From contig JAYGXS010000003.1 in NCBI GenBank assembly GCA_036362985.1, forward strand, positions 74,940,412 to 75,004,411: a stretch of DNA of 64,000 nt, read 5' to 3'. Below are positions 33,381 to 47,000 of this stretch, in pieces. The translations under genes and the position numbers were made by a program. How positions within the stretch are numbered: the stretch's first letter is position 1; each line of letters begins with the position of its first letter. The notes under the pieces are model-generated. The model was not told the origin of the DNA and did no database searches. It saw nothing but the letters and a program-made list of their open reading frames with translations. Source of the DNA: Ligula intestinalis (taxonomy: Eukaryota; Platyhelminthes; Cestoda; Diphyllobothriidea; Diphyllobothriidae).

Positions 33381-34639
33381 ACGATATCACGTTTCTTGAT
33401 TCATTGCCAGTTTAGAAGCAAGGTGAGAAGATATGCACATTTGTGGATCGGGCTGAAATTAAAAAACACTCCTGATGTTTCTTTCTGAGGTTTTTCAGAA
33501 GAAATATCGACGGTCCATAGAGTGACTGAAGTTCATGTCGGGAAGGGTTGACATATAAACACAGTTTTTTGTCTCGCTTGACTTTTATGCATCCGGTATT
33601 CTGCACCAGAAAAATTTGTATCGGCGAATGGTTGCTTTCTATCGGCTGGAGAATAAGGCGATTGCAGGCTGCAGAATGAGTATCATTGCCTTAATATGAC
33701 GCTTGGCACGGGGTACAGGGTCCACGAGAAATTCTACAGATTCAGCACCCAAAATTCGTCAAAATCATCGTGAAAGTAGAAAACTATTGATAGCTCTCAA
33801 AAAATCGGGTAGCTTTGCGGAGTTTAGATATTTCTGGATAGGCTGCCCCAGATTTCTATGGCATTAACTGAAAAAAACAAGAGGGTTCCTAAATGTGCGT
33901 GTCAGAGGAGAAATAAAGTGACATCTCAGGGACTGAAGCGTCATTAGTGGTTAAGCTGCCTCAGACTACTAAGGGGATAAAAGGTCCGACTGTTAAAAAG
34001 GTTAAATAGTAAACATCATCCCTTCTGTATTCTGCGAAGCCGCTAGGTACTGAGGTGAGTATGTTCACAGCTTGGTTGGTAGGAAAGTTTGCAATGTTCT
34101 GAAGAGAAAACCCTTTTAGTAAAAGAATAGTTCAGTATACGTAGGCTAGTAGGCAATGCCTTTGACGACGTAAACATTGTTAACATAAACTACATAAAAC
34201 AAATATGTTACTATAAAATCGTGGGTAAACTATTCACATATACACATTTTACACAGTGGCATTTATGCACAGTCATCCTGAAAATCGCAGATAAAAGTGT
34301 CAAATAGCAGATATAAATTTCACCTCATTGTGCGAGCGAATCATTGGTTTGTTCCTAAAGTGTTATGCTTTGCATATAAGCGGTGTCTCTTAAGTAAATA
34401 TACATAATAAATGCGTTTACATATCTGCCAAATGCGTCATTATGACCTCTTAGGGCAGTCCATTCCGGGCACCAATCACCCGCTGTGAAAATTAATTATT
34501 AAGGACGTCCAAATGGGATAAGGGAATTTCCCAGAATGTTATCTTAAGCGGCGAATGCGAAGAAGTCACCTAACTGCAGGACAGAGTCCCAATTCCTCAC
34601 GGTCCAGTATGTCTTTGTGAGATCACTTCAGATTTTTCT
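33381..34639. other. Intergenic, no gene supported
   Basis: Probably continuing transposon debris, but no readable motif. Confidence 0.3.
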
Positions 34640-36575
34640 GTGCTAAAGAGGAAAAAAGATTAAGTAATTCAATTTTGCATTCGTAAGATAAGGACTTTAA
34701 CCCCTTTACAACCCCTGTTGCGCTTCTTTGCACTTATTCCAGTAGCTTGTAGTATTTTTGCAGCCACGGGCGCTATGCCCGAACTCCATGTTCTACATAT
34801 GAGCGAAAAAAGGTCCCATATCTTTTCCAAATAATTCTTGATCGATATCAACACAAAATATTTTAATGGTAAAGTGAACAGTGATCACCCTCTTGGCAGC
34901 CCAAACACATTGCGAAGGAGGCTTCAGAGATTGCACAATTTTAATTCCTGTATTTTGTTCGGTTACGTTTAAAACGCATCTGCCATAAAGTAAATTTTTT
35001 TGACAGCCACCCATCGCGCTGGCCTTCTTCGTTGTGAACCACAGTCTGGCACGCTTCTCAAAGTTAAATCACATTAATCATATTTTGAACATCCATGTAG
35101 ACGGTCAAGTACTTCTTGCAACTGTGTTTCCGATATGTTGCCATAGCAAACAGAACTTCATTGCTATCCGGTCCAGACAAAAAAGTGCTTAATTACCGGG
35201 CAAAATTTCAGCATTCATTATGTAGGCCTGTAACCAAGTCCCTGTAATGGAGGTGGCACTCGGCTGTAGGTCAGCTACACATATTTAACACACACTAAAG
35301 CAAACTCTGTGCGTTTGCATAAAGAAAGCCAGGCTTCGTCGGTATAGGTTTCCGAGCGATTTGTGCGGCGGGGTAGCCGGAAGTGTTTTTGCGGATTATC
35401 TTCTCTATTGTCCGCGTTTGAGTCTAGTGTTTTTTGTAAATTTCAGCGTTATTGCCTGTCTCCAGAGGAATGACCTCTGGGTGTTGATTATTTCCCCGTT
35501 CACTGTACTGGAGCTCCTCTGGTTTTTGGCTTTCGATTCCCACCACTTCTCCCACTTAGCCGACTCTATTTTCTAATGTTCACTAGCGCCCAGAAGTAGC
35601 AATAAAAAACGAGCACCGTACATTTTACAAAGGCTGGTGCTTAACCTGATGGCTTTAAAAGTCCTGAAAATAAAGCCGGTAGTTCGGCGTGTTTTCGAGA
35701 CAACCAGCGTGCAGTGCTCTGACAGATAACGACTGTTAGAATATGATATGCCTAGATCCTAAATAGCTCAAGGAACATTTACGTCATGACTGACTTTGTT
35801 AAATTCAGGCCGATGATGGTCGCAAAATACCACAAGGGAGTATCTGTGTCAAGAAAGGGAAAGGCGTCATGTGCAGCATCACAAGACGAAGGCCTTCTTT
35901 TTATGAGCTCAAGCACGATGTTGCAATCTGTCGGTTTATATTAATAGGCAACTTTTAAATAGTCAGCTTACATTAAGAGCCTAACATTCTGAAAACTATC
36001 AGGAACACCATTGAAAAAAGGCAAAATAGGAGTGGGCCAAGTTTGGTACCCTAAATAACTCCGCTCCTCACATGCGTTGGGTCGGTGATAACATTGTTAA
36101 TTTTAACCCGTTGTGTGCGAGCGTACAAATTGGAGGATATTAAATTAAGAAACTTGTTATCTATGCCGAAAGAGGTAAGTCTCGTAGGAGGAGATAATGG
36201 TGAACACGATCAAAGGCCTGAGTGAAATCAAAATAAACTGTGTAAAGGGCAAAACCACTGTTTATAGATTGTAACACATGGTCAGAGAAAGAGAGCTTGT
36301 AGGTTTCACAAGATCATCTTTCGAGAAACCCATGCTGAGCCTCATTAATTAGGTTTTTCTCTGTTAAGCGACAATAATCTATTCTTTGAGCAAGGTCTCC
36401 AAGATCTTCAAGGCTGCCGAAAATGTATTTATTGATTTAAAACCGCTAAATTCCGTCAATCGGCCGTAGTTGGGTATAGGCAGTATATGCGGTTCCTTCC
36501 ATTGTAGCGGTTTAAGTAGTGGCCGTACTCGGATAACTACAATCGTCAGGTCAAATCCGAAGGGTGCATTAGTCA
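34640..36575 (-). mobile_element. Decayed non-LTR retrotransposon (RT region)
   Basis: On minus, from high to low coordinates: PNYGRLTEFSGFKSINTF with AALKILETLLKE, the RPISLTS...KI+E segment; a QHGF-like segment; TVYFDFTQAFDRVHHYLLL, which is RT block A with its catalytic Asp; then at 34.7-34.8 kb FRSYVEHGVRA, LLE-VQRSATGVVKGLKSLS, the C-terminal ERVQRRATK segment. Many stops and frameshifts. It belongs to the CR1/Jockey superfamily. Orientation is opposite to the RT fragment at 32.6-33.4 kb. Confidence 0.65.
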
Positions 36576-36584
36576 AGTGGCCCT

Positions 36585-36725
36585 TAGGCAGGCGCGCTTA
36601 TTAGCTGTTGGGTCCACTGGCACGCCGAAGAACAGAGAACGTTGACGCAGCTGTTATCGGTTAGCCAGAAGCAGCTGCGAGGTCAAGCCTCGGGGGGTGG
36701 GGGCACCGGTAATGGAAAGCATTGG
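36585..36725 (-). repeat. Dispersed repeat R4, copy 1
   Basis: Reverse complement of about 55925-56035. Landmarks on plus are GACGCAGCTGTTATCGGTTA, GCCAGAAGCAGCTGCGAGGT and CAAGCCTCGGGG, then GGGGGCACCGGTAATGGAAAGC. About 120 bp is shared. Confidence 0.65.
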
Positions 36726-37079
36726 AAGAGTTGCTTGTGATGACACAACTTTGGGGCAGCGAGCCTTAGAGCATGAAGGGTGAAATGGGCAATGAGACTG
36801 TCCGCCACATCATAAACTGGGAAAAGTTTACTTTCGAAACCAAGATTAAAGATCTAACGCGAGAGGGATGAAAAAACTGTCATCAACTGCAGTTTTTTAA
36901 AGACTGACCGGGACGTCAGCTGGGTCTGGACGATGAAATTGACGAGGAGGCCGAATGGCTATGGGCATGTCCCATAGGGTAAAAGTTATGGTTTTGACGA
37001 CGATACCATTGTTAACCCGCATTTTGTGAAGTCTAACGACCGAGTTTTCACTTAACGTTCTGGATAAGAACGCATTGAG

Positions 37080-39450
37080 CTATCCATAATCAACTTAGTG
37101 TAAATTATGGAGTTTCCTAAAGCGTTTCGAAATATGGGGTGTTGTGTTTTTCGTTGCGATTTTACTGATCATGAGAAGAGTTTTGCAAAATTTAACAAAA
37201 TATTTTCAGCAAAATTGACCTCATCTGCTAACTATCATCGGAAAGCCTCTTAGTCTGCTCAAATATCAGTTGGATTAACGACAGAACTGAAGTGTTTTGC
37301 TGCAGTCAAAAAGACCTGTGAGCCTATGCAGCATAGGGCCGAGGGAGGTAGATGTCTTCCTTTGCATGAAGCCCGTAAACTTCTAAAAATACGGAAGATG
37401 AAGGATATCGTTACCCTGCCCGCTGAAAAAGAGCGTTTAACTGTCACCATGTTAATAGGTAGAAAATCTACTGATGGACAAGTATTCGTATGTGCCATCG
37501 ACCATCAGCGAGCTCAAGAAGCTCGAAAATGCAATAAATAAGGCAATCGACAGTTTGAGAAAAACAGGAGCTATCACAAGAAGGGAAGTGCAGGCTGGAA
37601 AGGCCGCCTATGCTGCAATGGCACGTTTGTACGGCCTACCAAAGGTGCACAAACCAGGAGTTTCCTTAGGCCCTATCGTATCCCTACGTGACATCCCAAC
37701 CTTTGGGTTGTCAAAGTGGCTTTATCAGCGACTGTGCTTCATTACCAAAGATTCCAAGTGGACAGTGAAGTCTGCTGAAGAGTTTTTGACCAGCATCCAA
37801 TACATGCAAGTGGAGGCAGATAAAGTGATGGTGTCGTTTGATGTGTTTTCACTGTTCACCTGTCTTCCACCCAATCTGGCTATCGAGACCATTGACGGTC
37901 TTTTCCAAGATAAATATGATGAAACTGAAAAAGGCTCAAGCGAGTGCATACCATCGTGCTCCTGGAATTGCGTCTAAAAACTTTCTCCATGTTTCAAGGC
38001 CAAGTTTACAAACAAAAGAAGGGGACACCAATGGGCTCATCTCTGTCTGGCCTTTTTGCCGAAGCTGTTTTGCAGAGGCTCGAGCGGCTGGTCTTCAGCT
38101 GATCTCCCCCGAAGTTTTGGGCCGGATACGTCGAAAACACTTTATCATAAAAAGGAGAAAAGTGCAGGCTTTCAAGACACTGCTGAACTCCACCTTTCCT
38201 GACATGCAGTTCACCATGAAAGAGGAGGTCAACAATCAATTACTCTTCCTTGACATACAAGTAACGAAGCTGGAAGACGACAAGATGAGGACAACGGTCA
38301 ACCGCGAGGCAATCAATACCATGCGCATCATCCACTTCAAGAGCAACCACCCCGTCTGTCACAAACGCAGTTGTGTTCCAACGCGTCCCGACACACTGCA
38401 GCGAAGAAAGTGCGAAAAAAGGAGGAGATTAAGTACCTGCATGCTCTATTTCAGGCCAACGGTTATCCTATATCCTTTGTACGCAAGTGTCTTAAGAGGC
38501 CCCACCTTGAGCGGTCGAAAGGAGAGGACCCCAAGTTCTAGCTTGCAATCCCTTATATGAAGAACGTATCACAGGCAGTTGCTAGAATCCTGAGACCATT
38601 CGGGATCAGTGTAGCTCATGGGCCGGAATCAACCATAAGACAGAAAATCATGCGGCCCATAGATACGCTACCCTTGACAGAACAATCAGCTGTGGTCTAT
38701 GGCACATCATACCAAGACTGTGATGCAAGGTATGTTGGTGAAACGGGCAGACGCCTGGGCAAAAGATTGCATGAGCATCAACAGAAAATCGACCGCTAGG
38801 ATAGGCCATCTATGGTCTATAACGAAGCACAGCAGAAGAACCACGTCTTTGCCTTTGACAGAGCAAGGGTCCTTGCCCGAGCCAAGGACAAAATGGCTAA
38901 ATTGTTGCTAGAAAGTTGATCTTCGGCCGGCACACTCAACAGAGCCATAGATCTCCATCTCGCCTACCAGAAGTTGCGCAGAAGGCTCGAGTCAGTTCAA
39001 ACAAGGCCAACAGGAAATCAAAATAAACTCAAGTGTGGAATAGAAACAGCTTCGGAGGTTAAAATGAGAAGCCAGCCTGGAACCAAATCACCGCCACACC
39101 CACGAGGTTGAGATCAACTCAGGTGGGCAGAAAAATTCATCAGTCGATGATGAGTACGTCAGCCAATACGCTGACTTGCGACAGTCGAAAAGTGAGCAAA
39201 GATCACACGAGCTCACCAGGGATCAATATCACGGTCAGTCAATATCGATCAAGCAGGTCAAAGTTCGTGCGTCGGGCGCAGATAAAAGAACAAGCACGTG
39301 GCAAGGCTGCAACAGTTCCGGCGAATAGGAGCATCCACCCAGTTACTCTGACGATGGAACAGAGAGAGTGTCCGAAACGTCAGTCTCAAAATAAAACGGT
39401 CCATGTCCTCGCACCTTCTTCTTCCACTTCGTTGGGGATGATGTAAAAGA
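37080..39450 (+). mobile_element. Penelope-like element (RT + GIY-YIG endonuclease), inactivated
   Basis: The frame from 37474 reads ...KLENAINKAIDSLRKTGAIT, then YGLPKVHKPGVSLGPIVS, then VSFDVFSLFTCLPPNLAIE, which is RT block A typical of Penelope-like elements (YGLPKIHK...RPI+S; FDV.SLFT.+P). A frameshift leads to FLHVSRPSLQTKEGDTNGL (degraded QxxGxxMGS) and KEEVNNQLLFLDIQVTKLED. After another break, 38557-38799 reads YGTSYQDCDARYVGETGRRL then GKRLHEHQQ, a GIY-YIG nuclease motif. The RT YADD box is lost. Frameshifts are near 37.45, 37.95 and 38.55 kb. The hammerhead-like motif at 39346-39384, before an AATAAA, probably marks its 3' terminal region. The ends are approximate. Confidence 0.85.
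39346..39384 (+). ncRNA. Hammerhead-ribozyme-like core at Penelope-like element 3' end
   Basis: TACTCTGACGATGG begins the motif (CTGACGA box at 39348-39354). A short GGA...TCC stem with loop follows, then CCGAAACGTCAG (GAAA box near 39374). Penelope-like elements are known to carry minimal hammerhead motifs in their terminal repeats. Stem III and the cleavage site are not convincingly closed by eye, so activity is unproven. It is followed by AATAAA. Confidence 0.35.
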
Positions 39451-40194
39451 TGTTTGGAATTTATATTTTTCAGCGCCGGTACGGCACTATCTGTACAAAT
39501 TTAATTTCTAAAAAATGAAAATTCAAAAAAGAATTTGACGATATGTGTAAGTAGACGTAGAAAGTCGTAATAATGCCAGCAGAAATTTTCCTTTTGGGGC
39601 AACATTTAGCAATGTTTTGCAGGTAATTTTGAACTACAAACGAAAACTTATGGCAGTTAAAAAAACTCTTACAGTGAAAATGAAGACAGTGGTCAACGGG
39701 CCTCCATATTCAAAAAGTGTGTAAGAAAAAAAAACTGTTCAGGAAGATAGTAGTAGGAACATAGTAGTCGAGCAGAAATAGGCGTGGGTGGTCTGATGAA
39801 GGTAAGTAGTCAACGAAGTTGCACCATTTTCGACTGAGTACTTCCGCGTGACTTCGTTTGATTCAGCGGTGGTAAATGGAAAAATCTAGGTTCTCGGGGG
39901 ACACCAGGCAGAGAGAATTGTTTCAAGCGGATCTTCTAAATTCCCGATGGTCCTTTCTCGGAGTCATGGAGAAAGCTGTCCGGAAAAGATGAGGAGAATA
40001 GAAAGTTAATAGAATCAGTGTTAAGATAAATATACAGTCTCCGTTTGAAAGCTGACAGTCAAGTTAACGACCTTATATTGATTGAAAAGTTATTCCAAAG
40101 AAAACTATACATGGAAGCAAAAAACAAAGAACGTTTACATGAGGAAGATGCAGGCGGGGGTATAACAAGTGCCGAGTTTCTTAGGTTTTAGGGA
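39451..40194. other. Intergenic, AT-rich, nothing recognised
   Basis: No open frame of note and no repeat partner noticed. Confidence 0.4.
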
Positions 40195-42460
40195 CGGCTG
40201 ACGAGGGTAATGAAAGAAGTCCTGGGTAAATTTGTGCTATTATTAAGGCGAAAAAGGAGACAAAAAACCTGCTTCCAATCTATTGAACCAAAGGAACCTT
40301 AGTTTCGATAATTGACATCTATTTGGGAAACAAGTATTAGAAGCTGTCGGATGCAGCAGTTTTCGTGTGAACTTTTTTTGAATTTGTTCAATTTTTGAGC
40401 GGTTACCTTCATTCATGCGACCAAAAAGGGGCAAAAGTTTTCTAAGATGGGAAGCACGAACATACGATAAAGTCTTAATTTCATTTCAGGAAGATAGAAA
40501 TTATAAAAAAGCCACAAATCTGTGCGGCTTTGGCTGTAATTCTATCGGCGTGAGGAGGAAGGTCTAATTTATTGGTGTCGCTCAATCCTAGGTACTTGAT
40601 ACTGGAACATTCAGTCATTGGGTAACCTTGAAAAATAACAGTTTGTGGCAGCCTTTCAGACCCAAAGCACATGTATCGGCACTAAGAAGGGAAGAACTCT
40701 ATCTGCCATGTTGAGCTCCACGCTGAAAGGGTGTGCAGCTCAGAACGAATTTGTTCTAGGCATCTCACGGCCGTAGTGTTAGAGAACGAGTAAGCACACT
40801 TGAGATCATCTGCATAAATATAAGATTGGGAGTGTTTAATACTGAATGAGATATCATTTATGTAAAGCAAGAAGAGCAGAGGACGTAGCACGGTACCTTG
40901 AAGGACACCACTCAAAATTTCGGAAGGAGTAGAGTGCAAGGATCCGACTAAGACCGTTCGTTGTCGATTTGAAAGATAAAATCTGATGAAGTCAGTAAGA
41001 GGACTACGAAATCCTATAGCCTCTAGTTTGACCAAGAGCCTCCTGTGAGGAACTTTATCAAATGCTTTACATAGATCAAAATAGATAACTACCACAGGTA
41101 GATGATCATTACGGAGAGAAGTAAGTAGATTTAGAAAAGACATGTGGCATGTTTCACAAGATCGGTCAGGTTAAAAAGCCATGCTGTGAGGAGCTGAGAA
41201 TGTTATTGTTTATGCAGAAATCTGTATTTTTTTTGCCAATTAGTTTTCAAAGAGTTTAGCCAGAGAGGGCGTTTTATGAACACTGCGATAATTGTGAATA
41301 TCTGATCGGGAACCAGATTTAAATACGGGAATTATAATAGAAGTTTTCCAGCAGTCCGAGAAAAAAAGCCATTCTCAAGAAACACTGAAAATAAATTACT
41401 CAGTAAGGGTGGGAAATCTCTTAATTGTTTTATGAGCGAGTTTGGAATGTTATCAGTTCCAACCGAATGTGAATTTTCAAGACGACGTATTTCTTTTTGA
41501 ATACAAACGGGTGAGAAATCAAGGGTACTGATATTTAAATCACAGAGCAGGGGGATTACAGAAGTGGGGCTAGTTTCGATGATAAAGAACTTGGCGAAAA
41601 ATGAATTTAGCAATGCTGCTTTCGCCTCGAATTTGTACGCATCATAAATTGTTTTCTTACGGGGAACAAAAACCCTGTATAGAATATCAGTACAAACATT
41701 CACATGCAAAACAGGAAAACTTCTGATCACTGGTGGTGATTAAGATATGTCCGCAATGTCTCCGTTATTTCTGCTCGGAAATTAAAAAAACTTCTATCTT
41801 GGAAAACGTTTCGCCCGTTTCCAGTTCTAGTGTAGTAATACCTAGTAAATTGTTAGAGCTTACAAGTGCACCTAAACATCTTCTTAGCAATGTTTCGCAC
41901 CGGGAACACCGACTACCTGATCCCACATGCCGGTATCTACGCCCTCAAGTAATTTCTCGAATTCTGAAGGACCGGAGAATGAAATTCAATGAAATTCAGC
42001 AGGGCTGATGTCACCTGCAATCAAATAGTACTTAACATTTAGGTCAGCTGTGACATTAAATGCCTGCGAGAGACAACAATAGTAGTCCTCACACCAGTAT
42101 AGGGTGGGCGATACACATAGCAAAGTAGTAAGGAGTAGTTATGCTATTGAAGGACTCGGAGCCAGCAGCTCTCGTCTACCGCGGTAAATTGTGCATAGTC
42201 TAATGGCAGAAATATGAATTGCTTCTTAATATCGATGCAGCTGCCCCGCCACAGCCACTTTGTCGGTCATTCCTAATAAAGGCATAGCCTAGAAGATAAA
42301 GTTTGGAGTCAGCTACTCAGGGTGCTGCCAATTTCTCTGTTACCATAAAGATGTCTGAACGGCAAACGTAAACCAGAGTATGGAGTATAGACATTCTATT
42401 AAGCAGTGATCTTGCATTTTAAGGAAGAGTTAAAGGGTGTACACCGTTCTTTTCTGAGGC
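40195..42460 (-). mobile_element. CR1-like non-LTR retrotransposon with endonuclease and RT, inactivated
   Basis: From high to low coordinates on minus: an apurinic-endonuclease-like part (SLLNRMSILHTLVYVCRSD then IFMVTEKLAA, LYLLGYAFIRNDRQSGCGG); a linker (FSPVCIQKEIRRLENSHSVG then TDNIPNSLIKQL); and the RT: VVVIYFDLCKAFDKVPHRRL (block A), ILSGVLQGTVLRPLLFLLY (normally GVPQGSVLGPLLF), SYIYADDLK (active-site YADD). The C-terminal part has SSIKYLGL and KKFTRKLLHP. Several frameshifts and stops. The intact 153-codon RT segment (40682-41143) suggests moderate age. Sequence up to about 43.1 kb may be its 5' part. Confidence 0.85.
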
Positions 42461-43817
42461 AGGGCAACTGGGCTGTTGCAGTGAATGTCTATCGCAGTGA
42501 CTGTTTCCGCCGTTGGTCACTCGCTTTTCCAGTTATTAAGTGCCACATTATCATTCGTTCCTTCAGCTCGTACTCAGGCTGAAAAAAACTTCTGAATGCG
42601 GACTCCATAAGGATGATTTTCTTTACTAAGAGCTGTGATTGTGCTTCAGTTTTTAAAAGGACATTAGGAGGTCGTGGTCAGGATTTGTTTTAGTGCTCTC
42701 GGAGTCTTACCTATCCGATATGACTTGAGAATGCGAAATGTCTCGCAATTTTTAGCAACGTTTTGGCGCACAATTTTAGAAGGTCCACGTCATGGTCAAC
42801 TTTTTCATTTGGTAGTGTTGACGCTGACTTCAGGACCCCTTTTAAAATTACAGTCAACTTATAACTCGATCGGGCGCGTGTTGTCAACAGGAATGGTTCG
42901 ACTGAGTGAGTACTTGTATCAGATACACTTGGTCTGGGAAATCCAGATTTATAAGCTACTTGGATGGTCACAAGTCAAGCAAGACGTTGTTGGTGGACCG
43001 AATTTTACTGCCAGAAAATAGACAGTACAAAGACTTAGTAATCCGCCAGATCCAACTTTGTGTGCACGATGTAAGCGGAATTGTGTTGACTGCTGTCTAG
43101 CCTTGCCAGTGGAAGTTCTTAGTAGACCCAGAAGCCAGCCAGTTGAAAAGGTGCGCATCACTCACGTGCGCCTTGAACTGCCTGCAGACGGAAAAAGAAC
43201 AGGACCACTACGAAATCACGTCTCACTGCGGTTGACAGTGAGGGATATTGGTACGTGCGAGTAGATAGCTAGCTTGACAAGAAAAGTGAAGACGGCGAAA
43301 TTCAGCACAGTGGTAGACTCACACAGGTCTTCTAAGGTCTTTACCTCTTTGGCTCTTTGAACTCAAAGCCCTCTTAAGCAACACTCTCTTGTGCAGCGTC
43401 CAGCAGCGATGCAGAGCTGGGTTGATAATGCAGATAATTGCCAAAAATGACTGAGCTGAGTAAACATAGTAAACATCACGAACTGATTTAATGCGAATAT
43501 CGAGGGTTCCGCTGGTTTACTGAGTTCGTCAGACACAATGTCTGCTATACAAGTTGATGTCATCATGTAGTAGACAGAGGGAACGAAGCGGTAAATAATA
43601 ACTCACTCTTTCCTTTCAATCCCAAGAACCATATAAGCCCTGAACATAACTGACTTTTGCATATTAAATGTGAACGAAAAGGCATTAACATGTGCGATCG
43701 AAAACAGTTGTTTATCAAAACCACATTTAAAGTCCTATTAGTAGACATTGAAGGTCGAATCGTCGTCTTTCCTGGCGCCTTGTTCGGTTGGTCGTCGCTT
43801 TGTGCATCGCCGAGAAT
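42461..43817. other. Upstream region of the FRRS1-like gene
   Basis: A minus-strand stretch at 42.71-42.97 kb may be older CR1 5' sequence. No promoter motif could be defined. The first exon of the next gene starts at 43818. Confidence 0.35.
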
Positions 43818-44075
43818 ATGATGTTATCGTTAATACTTGCATTTATTTTTGTCTCAAGTGCCAGTGGCATATTTCAAGAAATTGATTTGACAAACTGCGG
43901 TATCACGAAAGGATGTTTACGGCCGTCAGTTTGTGCAGATGGCCATTGCGAATATGCAGCTACCTGGCGTTTGATTGACCAGGACTCAGTTGAGTATATC
44001 GAATTTGAACTGATGGGTGACGTCCAGTCAAGCGATGGCTTCGTTAACCTTGTGTTCTCAAAGGATCGGCACTTC
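43818..44075 (+). CDS. FRRS1-like exon 1: signal peptide and start of DOMON
   Basis: The ATG at 43818 (a second Met follows directly) begins MMLSLILAFIFVSSASG, a clear signal peptide. Then come a Cys-containing segment (NCGITKGCLRPSVCADGHC), likely disulphide-bonded, and the DOMON strands YIEFELMGDVQSSDGFVNL and FSKDRHF. Donor ACTTC|GTAAGT, phase 0. The frame continues into the intron for about 30 chance codons. Confidence 0.85.
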
Positions 44076-47000
44076 GTAAGTTCTATCATTGCTCAGTACT
44101 TTACTCCAAATGACATGTTAATATTAACATTTTGCCGGCAAGGTGTCGGCAACAATTGTTCATAAGTCGCAACCGTCACCGACCGGTGGAAACCGTAAGA
44201 AGCTGCCGTCTCAGACAACCAACCTCTTAACTGCCGGAGTTTGGTTGCCTTTGCTCACGAGTTGCTAGCTTTTTGCTATCAGAGAGGCGTATAACGCCGC
44301 TCTCATGGAAACCATTGGGGTGCTAGGCATATGTGCCGTGTCAGCAGTTCAGATTGTGCTTATGTTATATTATACTATATATGCATATATTATGTTAGTC
44401 CAAACATGGATCTTACAGGTTGCGTTTCTAATTTAATTTGTATTATTCCCGTTTTTGACTTTACGATAGCACACAGAAAGCAAAATGCTTTTCTATTAAA
44501 AATGAATAATTTTTTCCGTGACCGAAGTTGTGGTTCGACATAATCTGAAGGTGCAAAATATGTCACCTTTTAGTGTTACTCCATCCCAGCTCCAGATCTA
44601 CACTGCATCGGCTTAATCACAATAACAATTATTTCGCGCCTTTTTCTTCAACAATATAATCAAGTAGAGGGTTAAAATGATTAGTTCGTCAATAATAGTT
44701 CTCAGCCCCGGATTCATACGCGAGAAAAACAGACAAAAGCAAAATATAGCGATTCATGGTTCGTGTGTATTATGCGTTCTCCATAGCCCTTTTCGCTTAC
44801 TAGGGAAATCGATATTTCGAACCCCCTGCCTTCCAATCAGAGTTCAGAGAGCTTTTTTGCAGTAGTTTCGAACATTCTGCCCAATAATAAAACTGTTGTG
44901 TTCATTCATTAACCACTGTTAAGCTTCTTGAAATCTGCAACATAATAAATGTAATTGTCAACTTTTGATTTGGATCTGCGTTGCGCTGTTTTGCTTACAG
45001 GCTGTCATTTCTACCTGTGGTTAACTTTAAAATCCCTTTTTCCTAGACTTTAGAAAAATATTTTTTTATCGTTTCCTTCGTCTAAACATGTTGGTTTTCC
45101 GTAAAAGAGGTAGGACCTCCTTTGTGTTTTTGCCTAGTTATATTCTTAAGTTGCACGAACAACTTTGGTTATAATATGACTTGTTCCTGTGGGGTCATGA
45201 GCAAGATTTCACATATTTGACTGACTGAATGTGGTTCTTTTGGCAACGCTATGCCGAGTTCTTTGCAATAACGGAAGTTCGTTGCACAATTAATTATTTA
45301 TTAACGTCGTTTATTGTGGAGCCTCAAGTGTCTGTCCGAGCTTTTGCTATGCATACAGTGTTTTATACCCCAAAACTGATCATCCCGAACCGCCATGGAG
45401 CTGCTTTTAAACAGCTGTCTTTCAGCGGCCGTTATCATCTTTTTGCCTCATTGATTGAAAAAAAATCAGTTTATTGCATTAACATGCTAAATTTTTAGCA
45501 AGCTTGTTCTTGCAGACTAGTTTACTCTCCTCTCGTATGTCTTTTTGATGATGAGCAACAATATGTCAAGACTATTAAGCTTTTCATGCAATTGCGAAAT
45601 TCTGTAAAAACTAATGTGGATGTAGTTGATATTACCTAAATCCTCGTCAATTTCGACAGGTCATACTGGATCATAGCTTAGTTTTAAGGCGACGCTTCAA
45701 GTGCTTTTCCGAACCTATATTTTCCAACTTGTAAGAATTAAAAGATGCTAGTGTTTGGGATACGATCTCGGACTGCACTCATCTTGTCCCGCTTATTATC
45801 ATTTTTCGGTATTACCAATTTGAATCTTGGCATAATGAGTGTGAAAAACAGGTCTGCAGTATCGTCTTGTCAGCATCTTTACTTAATGACCCCTTTAGTG
45901 TACAAGCCCCCTTCTCTGTAAGTATCACCATTAATCTAATCGTATGTCAATAACTGATTTCTTCCGTGCAAGCTTCCCGAACACTTGCACATTTTACTAC
46001 ATCATAGGAATGATAGTCGAAGCCGCTAAATACCTTATGCCAGGCTTAGGTGGCTTTTGTCGTCTGATACACAGGAGCATCTGGTTCAAAAGATGCTAAC
46101 GGAGCAGGGTCGTAGAATAGTTTCTGGTTGGTGGACGCATACGCTAACCGAAAAGCAAAAACAGCAAAGTCTGCTGATTTATCCGTTATGTTCATATCCT
46201 TGGTATCCTCCATTTTGGTTCGAACAAGAAACAAAACCTAAAGACTGTTTCGGAGTAAAAGAGATGGTGTGAGATGCAGAGCATTAGAATTATCAGTCGG
46301 TTCGTTCAACCAGCCAGTTCAGTGCTGCAAACCATTGTTGCCTCTCCTGTGAGTGTTTATTTTCGTGTTTTCTGCAACCCACCCAAGCGCCTTAGGTAAA
46401 ATTCATCTTATTATTTTTCTGATTTTTAACTTCAGCTGCTCCGGGACAGTTTAATAAACAAAAATCAGCGTGTGTTCCCTTTTTCTTATGTCCCTTCAAA
46501 TTTCCTCGCCTCCGTCTTGCTGTGGCATCTGATAACTCCAGTTCGTGTCCTACCTTCCTGAGACATTGAACTAATGGACTTAATCTCCGAAAAAACCAAT
46601 CAATGTCCCATTTGCACTGACGTTACTAAAATATAAAATAGTCCCTACGTCAGGGTAGACGCGAAATATAATGAAACTGGGAGTACTGTGATAATTTAAA
46701 AGTACAATGAACTACAATAAAGCTGTCTTCATTCCCAATTACTCATGTTTGAGTTAGTAGCCTAGGACCAGACACTGACGGGTCAAGCACTTACTGCAAT
46801 CTGTAGCATTTCGTACAATAACTTGTACTGCAATCCATGTTAGTTTGAATACAATAATCAAGATCCCTTATCCGTACCAGATGCATTAAAGCCATGGGTC
46901 AAGAGATGTTTCCGTTACTACTTGACAGAGTCGGCTGGCTGACTAATAATCCTAAAAACCGCAAATTTTAGGCTCCCACGCTACCTCAGATACTTCGAAT

